Assembly: GCA_036940085.1 (NCBI GenBank)
Contig: JALLBK010000991.1
Coordinates: 1 to 11,750, forward strand
Direction of reading: 5' to 3'
From: Discostella pseudostelligera
Lineage: Eukaryota; Bacillariophyta; Thalassiosirophyceae; Thalassiosirales; Thalassiosiraceae
DNA length: 11,750 bases
A model generated the notes under the pieces. It did no database searches. It was not told the origin of the DNA and saw only the letters and a list, made by a program, of their open reading frames with translations. Positions 1 through 9,434 of this stretch are shown here, piece after piece. The position numbers and the translations under genes were made by a program. Positions within the stretch are counted from its first letter, which is position 1; each line of letters begins with the position of its first letter.

Positions 1-42
1 GCAGAGCCACGTAGGAGTTCAGTAAAACTGGATTAACGATGA

Positions 43-1957
<1,915 letters not shown>

Positions 1958-2225
1958 GAGAATTATCATCGAGAGATGATGGCGAGGCAGGAAGTGGTAG
2001 GAGCTGGTAGGAGATAGAAAGCATTTCTTGTTACATTATCAACAAGGATAACTAATTAATTGCAGATTTTACCATGAATCGGCCATACGCTGGCTATCAA
2101 TTCCATATATTGTACCAACCAATAGCCGTCAAGACTCTGTTTTCCTACGCAGCAACAACACACACCGATCAAAGCATCACCAAATATGTTGCCAATATCC
2201 CTATCCTCTGTCCTCACTTTCTCTT
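1958..2225. other. Convergent 3' intergenic region (GR / citrate synthase)
   Basis: These 268 bases separate the stop codons of two genes running toward each other, so both 3' UTRs and poly(A) sites must lie here or overlap. It is fairly AT-rich around 2030-2065. I see no canonical AATAAA, no RNA gene and no repeat. Confidence 0.6.
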
Positions 2226-4199
2226 TTAAGCGTCGGGATTGTTCTTCGCAAAATTCTCCAACCACTCGGGAGTATGACTCTTGGGCCTCTCCAAAGGCAA
2301 GCCCAATGCCCTATCCCAGTACAACTGGCACAATCCTCCAACGGCCCTCGAAAGTCCAAACAACACAGTGTAATATTGATACTGGGTGAATCCATAATGC
2401 CACAGCAATACTCCAGAGTGAGAATCGACGTTGGGGTACGGGTTGGCAACCTTGCCATGCTGTAATTATTATTGGTGTAGTAAACAGAGTAGAATAAGTT
2501 GACACGACACTAACGTAATATGCATTTTCAATAGAAAAATGTGAGACATACCTCGGTGAGGATTCCGGGCATAACCTGGTAGATGGTGTCCACGATTTTG
2601 AAGAGCTCATCGTTGGGCATGTGCTTCAATCCAAATTCGCGCTGGCAAGTGTATCGAGGGTCCGTCTTCCTTAATACCGCGTGCCCATATCCAGGGATGA
2701 CCTTCTTGGCATTCAATGTCTCCCATGCGAATTCGGTAATAGTTTCGGCATTCACTTCCTTACCCTCCTTAGCAAATTTGGTCTGCAAGGCCTGGATCCA
2801 CTTAAGAACCTCCTGGTTGGCAAGGCCATGGAGAGGTCCCGCAAGTGCATTCAATCCTGCAGCATAGGAGAGGTAGGGGTCACTCAAAGTCGACCCTACA
2901 AGGTGGGTGGTGTGAGCAGAGGCATTCCCTCCCTCGTGATCGGTATGGATGCACAGGTACAGCCTCATCAATTCGTCAAAGCCGGGGTTTTCATATCCCA
3001 ACATGCGGCAGAAGTTTCCAGAGTAATCCAAGGATTGGTCCTTCTTTACAACACCGTCAAAGTAAACGTTGCGATAAATCGTAGCGGCAATCTCAGGTAG
3101 GATGGCAAAGACGTTGAGGATATCTTCCAATGCATACTTGTGATACTCGTTCTTTGGTGCACCGTCGGCTGGCAAGTTCGACGAAGCATTCGATAGATGA
3201 GTTTAGCGCGCATCGATTTCAGTTGACAAAGTAGGAAATGAAAATGCACTACTACTCACCGTATGCCTTGGCAAAGATAGAAGCAGTCTGGGCAGCATTT
3301 AGTCCAATAGAGAATTGTGTCATGGGATGCATATCCTTAGGAAGACTGTTGAGGAGGGGAACCACATGTGCGGGCAAAATCGAACTACGCTTGTGGAGCT
3401 CTGCAGTGAGAGTATCAACCTGCTCCTTTGTGGGGACCTCGGAAGTCAATAGAAGCCAGATGATGGATTCTAGGAGAGGTTCGCCGTCACCGGGCTTGCC
3501 CGAATAGGTAGGAAGGACCTAACGAGAGAGGACGAGAATTTATGAGTTCGAACATGAGCAAGAATTTCCCGATGAGGCAAACACCATTATATGAGAGTGT
3601 ACTGATAATTGATTGAGCACAAATGTTTCAGGCTGCACGTTATCTCCCACCCCCAGATACCAAACATGATGACAGTGACATACTCGACGGTGGGGAATAA
3701 GAGTGTATCGCCCATCGCCCACAACATTGATTGTCTCATGTCCGACCAAATAAAATTCACCCCGACAAGGCACCGCCAGGGTTGATATTGTTGTTACACA
3801 TTTCAATACATCTTTCTCCATGAGGCACTCCCCACGTTTGACCCTTATTTGTGCCTCTCCTCGTCGATAAATCTTTCTCACCTGTTGACACTCCGGAATG
3901 GTCAATCCACGAAAACGAATTCCCTCCTCGGGATCCAAATTGCTCGTCTCCCAAAGCATGCATTTCACACTGCGCGCGCCTCCAATAAGTTGATCGATGG
4001 TCACCTTGCCGATAACTTTGGAACCATGCTCCTTCTTGAGTTTGGCGAGGGAGGCTTGCTTCGGTGCCACTTGCGACTCGAGAGTTTCTTGGAGAGTGGT
4101 AATGGAGCGCGAAGACGACGGATTCGCCGCCGCGATGACGGAGCGGACGGAGCCACCGCGGAGGACGAGGGATTTGGCGGCGTGAGCAAGGGAGTTCAT
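2226..4199 (-). CDS. CS: Citrate synthase, mitochondrial, four exons
   Basis: Condenses acetyl-CoA and oxaloacetate to citrate in the TCA cycle. Exons in transcript order are 4199-3882, 3518-3260, 3168-2552 and 2459-2226, giving 475 residues. The introns are 363, 91 and 92 nt, all GT-AG, and each junction keeps the frame and restores family sequence. The first 35 or so residues ([16 protein letters not shown] onward) are rich in Arg, Ser and Ala without acidic residues, a typical matrix presequence. The catalytic triad of the animal/plant type is present: His306 in [10 protein letters not shown], His355 in [12 protein letters not shown], and Asp410 in [11 protein letters not shown]. The spacing from the second His to the Asp (55) equals that of pig heart [12 protein letters not shown] and the C-terminal [11 protein letters not shown] are also conserved. 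The length fits the eukaryotic mitochondrial type, not the shorter bacterial one. No lesion is seen. Confidence 0.97.
3519..3881 (-). other. Long first intron of citrate synthase
   Basis: This 363-nt GT-AG intron runs from GTGAGAAAGA to TCGTTAG and is about four times longer than the other two CS introns. It separates exon 1, which carries the presequence and ends in ECQQ, from the exon beginning [11 protein letters not shown] find no ORF of note, no RNA gene and no repeat inside. First introns are often long and can carry regulatory sequence; nothing here proves that. Confidence 0.85.
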
Positions 4200-4236
4200 T
4201 GTTCAAGTGATATTATTATGAACCCCTACTGTAATA

Positions 4237-4461
4237 ATGGCAATGGAAATGGCAACGGGGACGTGCTTGCAATTTTGTGTGGCGTTGGTTTTTGGGTGGT
4301 TTGCAGTTTGCAGCATTTGCAGAACACTAAAGATCCAACATCCAGCAGCAGCAGCACCGCCTGCTGGAAGTTGTCGCCGAGGAGTAGATATTGATTCCGA
4401 CGAAGCCCCTACAGATGCCCAACTTTCGGCGAGAGAAGTGGCGGACATGATGCCAAGATGA
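4237..4461 (+). CDS. Doubtful small membrane-protein ORF (74 aa)
   Basis: This is an open frame starting only 37 nt from the citrate synthase start and running divergently. It would encode one hydrophobic segment near residues 10-30 (CLQFCVALVFGWFAVCSICR), an Ala/Pro linker, then an acidic stretch ending LSAREVADMMPR. Membrane anchor plus short helix-like tail loosely recalls the start of CUE-type ER proteins such as yeast Cue1, but the rest of such a domain is not found in frame. The frame could be a truncated gene, a first exon whose continuation I cannot see, or simply the CS promoter and 5' UTR. I do not recognise it. The ATG lies in a low-complexity AATGG-rich stretch, which weakens it further. 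Confidence 0.2.
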   Translation: MAMEMATGTCLQFCVALVFGWFAVCSICRTLKIQHPAAAAPPAGSCRRGVDIDSDEAPTDAQLSAREVADMMPR

Positions 4462-4887
4462 CGCGCGGCAGCATCATTAGCAGTACTGTAATGTGTATCC
4501 TTTTGGATAAAATAATTCTCTACAATATCGTATTCTCATATTTGGGTCTTTTCGCAACATTGAATTTGACTATTTGCATAGTGCTTTTGGATCCGATGGC
4601 TCTATCTCATGAATCTCTATCACATCACAGCACGTCACCGAGGTGATAGAGATGATAATGTTCAATGATCTAAGCACTAGATACAACATCCATGATCTGA
4701 TTCTACAAGTGTCAATTTTGGATGTGAAAAGTATGATTGATATTCCGTCGAAAGAGAGTACTCGGTTGGAGAGGAGCATGACCACCGGGAGGATGTCGGA
4801 GCCATCAGATTGCGACATGAACACATTATTCACAACGTCATTTTTCGCTCCTCTTCTGTACATCAAATAATATCTTGCCTAGTCTTA
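4462..4887. other. Intergenic region with 11-bp inverted repeat
   Basis: Between the CS upstream region and the stop of the - strand gene at 4888 there is no convincing gene. Frames present here give no recognisable protein. The only clear structure is an inverted repeat: ATCTCTATCAC at 4613-4623 and GTGATAGAGAT at 4643-4653, separated by 19 nt. The right part probably contains the 3' UTR of the gene at 4888-6552. Confidence 0.5.
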
Positions 4888-6552
4888 TTATATTCCGGGT
4901 TCTCCGTCTTTCACATGATGCAGCATTGCCTCTTGGGGCACTCCACTCACAGGTTCTTCATTCTCATTCGGTTTTCTCCTCTCACTGACCAAAGATAGAT
5001 CGACACCATCGGTCCTTGCGTCATCTAGCTCCTGTTGCTGTTGGCCATCAACCGCGACATGATTGTTATAATCGTTACCACCAACACTCTCAGCGATGAT
5101 GCGTGCATCCTTTCCGTTGTTGCTTTTACTACTGATGCTTCTACTTCCGCCACCAACACTACTACTACTGGATGAGTCTCCGATATTCTTTGCCCACCAT
5201 GGTAACACTGCACTTTTCAACGCCTGCTGGATTCCCACCCCTGCACTCCGTTGGACACCCTCATCCAATACCGTAGCATTTGCCGCCACCTTCAAAAATT
5301 CGCCGGCCTGTTTCATCAGCTCCGGATTACGAAAACATACATCCAACAATCGAATGGCTGCATCCCGAACCCCCTCGGAATTCAGAGCGCGTACAATCAA
5401 ATTAATGAGATGTTGTTCAGTCCGCTCCTCACTGATTAATTTTTGAAACAATGCACTCAAGCTGGCCAATGTCTCGGGACTATTGGCCACGGTAGTTAAT
5501 GTCTCTTGTATCGTCTTACGCAACGAATCCTGCTGCAATGTCAATGCCGCGACATTGGCCACCTCCTCACTCGTGCGTTCGTACATGTGACTCCGATACT
5601 GCCAAAAGAGAAGTGTACTCCCAAGGAGTGCCCAGACGACATATTTGGTATTCATCGAACGGAAGGCATCACTGACGCTGTACGTTTTCATGAATTGTCG
5701 TAGATTGGTAGCCAAATTTTCGAGGGCGGGTATTTTTACTACATGACTTTGTATATCCATGAGCTTGTTTTCGATAATGTAGGCACGTGCTTCCGCACGA
5801 CGGGATAACGATTGTGTTTCCGATTGTTGAGAAGCGGATTGTTTCATTAGGTAGGACAAGGTGGCAATTTCGGCTCGTAATTGAGACAATTGCGATTCGA
5901 TGGATGGTTGTGGAAGATCTTGGTTGATTGTGGTAGTAAAGTATTTCGTCGATGCATTGCTATTGCTGGTGGTAGGGGTGTTGTTACTAATACTACTGTA
6001 ATTGATGCTGCTGCCGCCGCTGCTGCAGGTGGCATTTATATTGTTGTTGGTGCTTAACGAGGTACTGCTGGTACAGTGAGTGTTGTTGCTATTCATGCTG
6101 TTGGTTGCGAATCCTCTTCTTCTAATGCTATCACTGGTAATCATTGCAAAATTAACTGATGATTGTTTGGAGGAGATGAAAGATGATGAGGAAGATTGGT
6201 AGGAGGCGTACGGAGAATATTGTGTTGTACATGTCGACGATAGATGATACTGAGTCAGAGGAATTTCGCTACTGTTGAAGAGGAAGACGGTAGCGGCAGC
6301 GGTACTACTGCTGGCATTATCACTCTTCCATCGTCGAGGGTGGGAGACATACAGCCTGGTAGGCAAATAGTTATTGTTGATTATTATGTTTCTGCGTGTG
6401 CATCGATAACCTCCGGTACGGCCGCCGGCGGTGGCGCTGCTGCTGCTACGTGAAGCGTCTGAAATAAAGAAGAAGCATCGTTTGTGGAGGAAGACTGCTG
6501 CTGCTGCTGCTGATGATGATGATGACGATGGCAATACTGATCGTAGGATCAT
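4888..6552 (-). CDS. Unrecognised, probably mitochondrial, membrane protein (554 aa)
   Basis: Intronless. The open frame reaches 6561, but the codon there is TTG; the first ATG is 6552-6550, which I take as the start. Residues 1-215 are low complexity, rich in Ser, Thr and Asn with many Arg and no clear domain. Inside lies SIRRRGFATNS (about 142-152), which looks like a mitochondrial presequence cleavage region, so the Met about 137 (ATG at 6144-6142) is an alternative start. Residues about 217-290 are charged and helical, coiled-coil like. One membrane span follows near 303-320 (YVVWALLGSTLLFW). Residues about 325-455 form a well-kept helical domain (LISEERTEQHLINLIVRAL, VRDAAIRLLDVCF, DEGVQRSAGVGIQQAL). 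The last 100 residues are again low complexity and acidic. I do not recognise the family. Mitochondrial inner-membrane location is inferred from the leader and the span. Confidence 0.8.
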   Translation of the reverse strand: MILRSVLPSSSSSSAAAAAVFLHKRCFFFISDASRSSSSATAGGRTGGYRCTRRNIIINNNYLPTRLYVSHPRRWKSDNASSSTAAATVFLFNSSEIPLTQYHLSSTCTTQYSPYASYQSSSSSFISSKQSSVNFAMITSDSIRRRGFATNSMNSNNTHCTSSTSLSTNNNINATCSSGGSSINYSSISNNTPTTSNSNASTKYFTTTINQDLPQPSIESQLSQLRAEIATLSYLMKQSASQQSETQSLSRRAEARAYIIENKLMDIQSHVVKIPALENLATNLRQFMKTYSVSDAFRSMNTKYVVWALLGSTLLFWQYRSHMYERTSEEVANVAALTLQQDSLRKTIQETLTTVANSPETLASLSALFQKLISEERTEQHLINLIVRALNSEGVRDAAIRLLDVCFRNPELMKQAGEFLKVAANATVLDEGVQRSAGVGIQQALKSAVLPWWAKNIGDSSSSSSVGGGSRSISSKSNNGKDARIIAESVGGNDYNNHVAVDGQQQQELDDARTDGVDLSLVSERRKPNENEEPVSGVPQEAMLHHVKDGEPGI

Positions 6553-7235
6553 TTTCACCAAGATGGGAAGCTGTTGCGGGGAGGATGGAAATGATGGTTT
6601 GGTTTGGTATTTGGATTTGGATTTTGGATTTGAATTTGGGAAAAAATTGACAGAGAAAATCTTGGCGAATTCCGCGTCGCCAATATATTATTCATATCTT
6701 TCGTCTGTCAGCTGTCAGGCTGTCGTCTGTCTGTCGTTCGCTTTTCGCAAGTTCCTCCTCCACCTACACGTGTAGACGATCACGTGCATCCACGTGTAGG
6801 CGTCCGAAGGCCGCGGCCACCCGCCGCACCACGCACCGACCACCGACGACGACGCCGACGCCGACGGACCCATATCTATCGTAGCATTCATGCATGCATC
6901 CCAATAATAGTATCGATATCGATATCGCCGCCGGCACCAATCATCATAATCGCCCAGTATCGTACTCCTACTTAGCCTACTGCTACTGTATCTGTATCCG
7001 CCACCTCCTTCTCGCCTCACTCTCTCGGTCCTCCTGTCTTTCTATCTCTCCTCGAATCATCAATCATCATTGATCCAACCAACACATACTCGCACCGTTC
7101 GTCGTCGTCGTCGTCGTCGTCTCATCAGCTTTCATCTCGATCGTCCACCAATTCTCACCTTTAATTCAATTCACCTCCACTGCCGGCCACTCACCCGAGC
7201 ACATACGCATATACAGACAATATTATTAGGAAAAT
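6553..7235. promoter_or_regulatory. Divergent promoter region with CACGTG cluster
   Basis: These 683 bases separate two divergently transcribed genes, so both promoters lie here. Three CACGTG boxes sit at 6767-6772, 6781-6786 and 6791-6796. The first is the core of a perfect 12-bp palindrome, CTACACGTGTAG (6764-6775). CACGTG is the classic site of bHLH and bZIP factors. Simple-sequence stretches surround it: TTTGG-type repeats (6596-6640), CTGTC-type repeats (about 6700-6738), GACGAC/GCCGAC runs (about 6842-6866) and (CGT)7. No TATA box is evident at a fixed spacing. Factor binding is inferred. Confidence 0.55.
7100..7120. repeat. (CGT)7 microsatellite
   Basis: Seven perfect CGT units lie about 115 nt before the TIM13 start codon, within its promoter or 5' UTR. 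Its length is likely to vary between strains. Confidence 0.9.
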
Positions 7236-7606
7236 ATGGACCCTGCCGCCGCCTCCGCCGCTCTTCAAAATCTAACACCAGATCAAAAGGCGGCGATAAT
7301 GTCACAGGCCTCGCAACAAGCCAATCAACAAATTATGAGTGCAATGATTGAATCCATGACATTAAGCTGTTTTGATAAGTGTGCTGGGACGAGTGGGAAT
7401 CGATTGGATAACAAGGAGCAGGCATGGTGAGAGATTATTTGTGTATCTGGTGATGGCGTGTGTTCACCATTGGTCATTTGCACTCACACTCAGACATCAC
7501 GCTCCAACATTCCATCATTAAAAGTCTCGCTAATTGTCAAGATCGATTTTTAGATGTGAGGAAGGCGGTTCAGGACAGTCTTGAGAACAGACAGGGTGAC
7601 ATGTAA
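7236..7606 (+). CDS. TIM13: Mitochondrial import chaperone Tim13, two exons
   Basis: Small Tim protein that carries hydrophobic precursors across the intermembrane space, normally as a Tim8-Tim13 hexamer. Exon 1 is 7236-7426 and exon 2 is 7525-7606, giving 90 residues. The 98-nt intron (GTGAGAG to TTAAAAG) splits the third Cys codon as TG|T. Seen: the twin CX3C motif, CFDKC then CLANC, 14 residues apart as in Tim13; then the conserved helix QDRFLDVRKAVQDSLENR. The N-terminal 40 residues are Ala/Gln rich. The start is the first ATG in that frame, and the length is typical of the family. The acceptor lacks a pyrimidine tract, but the nearest upstream CAG (ending about 7493) would put an immediate TGA in frame and lose both later Cys residues, so I prefer the one given. 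It is divergent from the gene at 4888-6552. Confidence 0.93.
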
Positions 7607-7807
7607 AACTTGTGTATGTGGCTCTGATAATAAGGAGAGAGTGAGAGCAGTTATATTTAGGGAAGGGAGTACAGCGAATGAGTTTCGAGAAAAGAAATGA
7701 GAGTATATTGTGTGATCAGGGGGAAGTACACCGATCAAGCATTATGGAAGAACAAAATTTCATGTTAACTCTCTAGATAGAGTTTCTTCGGGTGCACAAA
7801 GTTATGT
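7607..7807. other. Convergent 3' region (TIM13 / glycoside hydrolase)
   Basis: These 201 bases lie between two converging stop codons and must hold both 3' ends. It is AT-rich near 7640-7780. No gene, RNA or repeat is seen. Confidence 0.5.
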
Positions 7808-9082
7808 TTACCACCGATCGATGCAATACCTAACTACACCACTAAACTGACCAATAACGGTTGCATTCCCAAAGAAGGATTTCGTCATTCGGCCCTCGTT
7901 TACTACAATTGCATCGTCTTCGAAATGGGGTCCACCCTCATTGGCTCCGGGCTTAAACCTCAAGCCGTTGCTATTGTAAATGTAAAAGGATTGTGTCTGC
8001 CCTGCGCGTATTTGAACCTTCACATTAACGTCGTCAAGCTTCAAAATATTCTTGTCATTGCCGAATTGTGAGCTTCGTATTCGTGTCTGGAATATCTGCT
8101 GCCATCCATCCATTGTAAATGTTGCATTATTGTAACTCCCACTTCGTGTGTATATCGACATGCTTGGTGCATTCGTCCTCCGGGCTACAATGTCCAGACC
8201 ACGAATGAAAATGTTTTGTTTTGCTGTTATTGTGAACAGGATGCCCCGGTTACCGGTACTGTTGGAATCATTGATGTTGGCGGATATATTTACCTTTGCA
8301 CCGAAAACAAGGGGAAATGAGATTCATAGCATGGATAAGAAGTAAAAAAGCGAGATAGAAGTGAGAGAATTTTTTGCTCATTCCAATAATTCATTGAGAG
8401 CGTACACAAGAACTTTTTTATTGGGTGTAGTTGCAAAAACTTACCAAAGCATCCGGTGGAGGTGGGTCGGTAGGCTTAATAGGTATCACGCTGGAGAGCG
8501 GTCGCGTTCCCTCGAACATCTTTTGCGCCTCGCCACCCAGACGGAGATACCAATCCGAGGGTACTGATTGTCCATCTATATCCAATGGTAGCCACTTCCC
8601 TTGGACGGGTAGATCGCTCGTCTTAGCAGCAACTTTGAGTATGGCCGTGCCCTCATCTATTTCATCTATCTGAGCCAACCAAATTGTAGTGATGTTCGAG
8701 TTAGCCGCGAATGCGTGAGCTTGCTTCCAAAAAAACTTCCCACCCTCTCTAGGAATACTATTGAGCTTGGCTGGCGGTGTAAGTGTAGAATTTTGTTTGA
8801 GGTTGTACCAACTGAAACCTGGCCACATGGTGGGCATGTATAATATTCCCTTTTCCTTGCAATAGGCTGCATCCTTGAATATAATGTTGGCATAATATGA
8901 GTCGAACTTGCTGGTACTATCCCAACGACCAACATGCCATGGATGAATACCATCAAATGAATTATAGATATCCAGCCACGCAGGTTTGGGCCGTGAATCG
9001 CCGCCGAGCTCGCGCCACTCAGATGGAGCCCCATTAATGAGAAAGACTCGATACTTCTCTGGAGCATCTTTTTGGAACCATT

Positions 9083-9155
9083 TGTAAGATAAACCAACTG
9101 AGCCAGAAGCTCCCCGTAGTCAAGGACTACGATACGTAATTTCTGAATGCTAACA
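9083..9155 (-). repeat. 3' terminal direct repeat (LTR) of the miniature element
   Basis: 73 bp, TGTAAGAT...GCTAACA on the + strand. It differs from the other copy at two positions (G/A in the A-box-flanking AGCCAGAAGC, and A/G in CTACGATACG). The second change removes the outermost pair of the hairpin that is perfect in the other repeat. Confidence 0.9.
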
Positions 9156-9244
9156 CTCCCCGGCACACGTCAGAATGTAGAGAAATGCAGCATTGTTACG
9201 GGTGGAAGTAAGGCGTCAGGAACCTGTCAAGCAACCACCGAGCT

Positions 9245-9278
9245 CCCCCGTGTGCCAGGTGGCAGGCACGAGTGGGGG
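9245..9278. repeat. GC-rich hairpin in the element's internal region
   Basis: CCCCC at 9245-9249 pairs with GGGGG at 9274-9278. GTG/CAC and TGCCA/TGGCA arms continue inward to a two-base turn, with a small bulge on the right arm. It could act as an RNA structure (packaging or dimerisation); that role is inferred. Confidence 0.5.
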
Positions 9279-9328
9279 AACTTCTGTACGTGGTAAATCC
9301 TAGACGAAGAATCGCGGATCGAGTGCTG

Positions 9329-9394
9329 GGTCTCGAACCCCGGACCTCCGCGGAGCAACCATGTAAGATAAACCAACTGAGCCAAAAGCTCCCC
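9329..9394 (-). promoter_or_regulatory. tRNA-like Pol III A/B-box module spanning LTR and primer site
   Basis: On the - strand the stretch begins GGGGAGCTTTTGGCTCAGTT like a tRNA acceptor plus D arm, and ends GGGGTTCGAGACCC like a T arm, where four of five stem pairs can form. The 3' acceptor strand does not pair with the 5' one, so this is tRNA-derived or tRNA-mimicking, not a working tRNA gene. A-to-B spacing is within the usual range. Confidence 0.65.
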
Positions 9395-9434
9395 GTAGTC
9401 AAGGACTACGGTACGTAATTTCTGAATGCTAACA
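9362..9434 (-). repeat. 5' terminal direct repeat (LTR) of the miniature element
   Basis: 73 bp. It contains a perfect 8-bp hairpin, CCGTAGTC-AAG-GACTACGG, at 9393-9411, and the A-box-like motif at 9373-9384. As the upstream repeat in - strand sense it would hold any LTR promoter. Confidence 0.9.

Larger units (their letters stand above)
9083..9434 (-). mobile_element. TRIM/SMART-like miniature LTR retroelement with tRNA-like Pol III boxes
   Basis: A 352-bp element sits in the glycoside hydrolase exon. Direct 73-bp terminal repeats (9083-9155, 9362-9434; 71/73 identical) have TG...CA ends on either strand. CCATT flanks both sides (9078-9082, 9435-9439), a 5-bp target duplication typical of LTR integration. 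Read on the - strand, the repeat at 9434-9362 is the 5' LTR. It is followed directly by TGGTTGCTCCGCGG, which fits a tRNA-type primer site. The 3' LTR is preceded by the purine run GGGGAG. The internal region is 206 bp with no coding capacity. An A-box-like TGGCTCAGTTGG (9384-9373) lies in the LTR and a B box GGTTCGAGACC (9339-9329) lies in the internal region, 33 nt apart. It depends on proteins made elsewhere. Orientation matches the host gene. Confidence 0.85.

Noticed and set aside
3849..4394. A 181-codon + strand frame overlapping citrate synthase exon 1
   Set aside because: It is largely antisense to the conserved CS exon and low in recognisable features; only its last part, considered separately from 4237, is worth listing.
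4570..4866. A 98-codon - strand frame in the intergenic gap
   Set aside because: No motif, poor composition, and it lies where the 3' UTR of the neighbouring gene is expected.
6550..6561. Start of the - strand gene at 6561
   Set aside because: The codon there is TTG; the first ATG in frame is at 6552-6550.
9329..9394. A genuine tRNA gene on the - strand
   Set aside because: A and B boxes and D/T-arm-like sequence are present, but the 3' acceptor strand does not pair with GGGGAGC and the T stem has a mismatch; the module is part of the inserted element.
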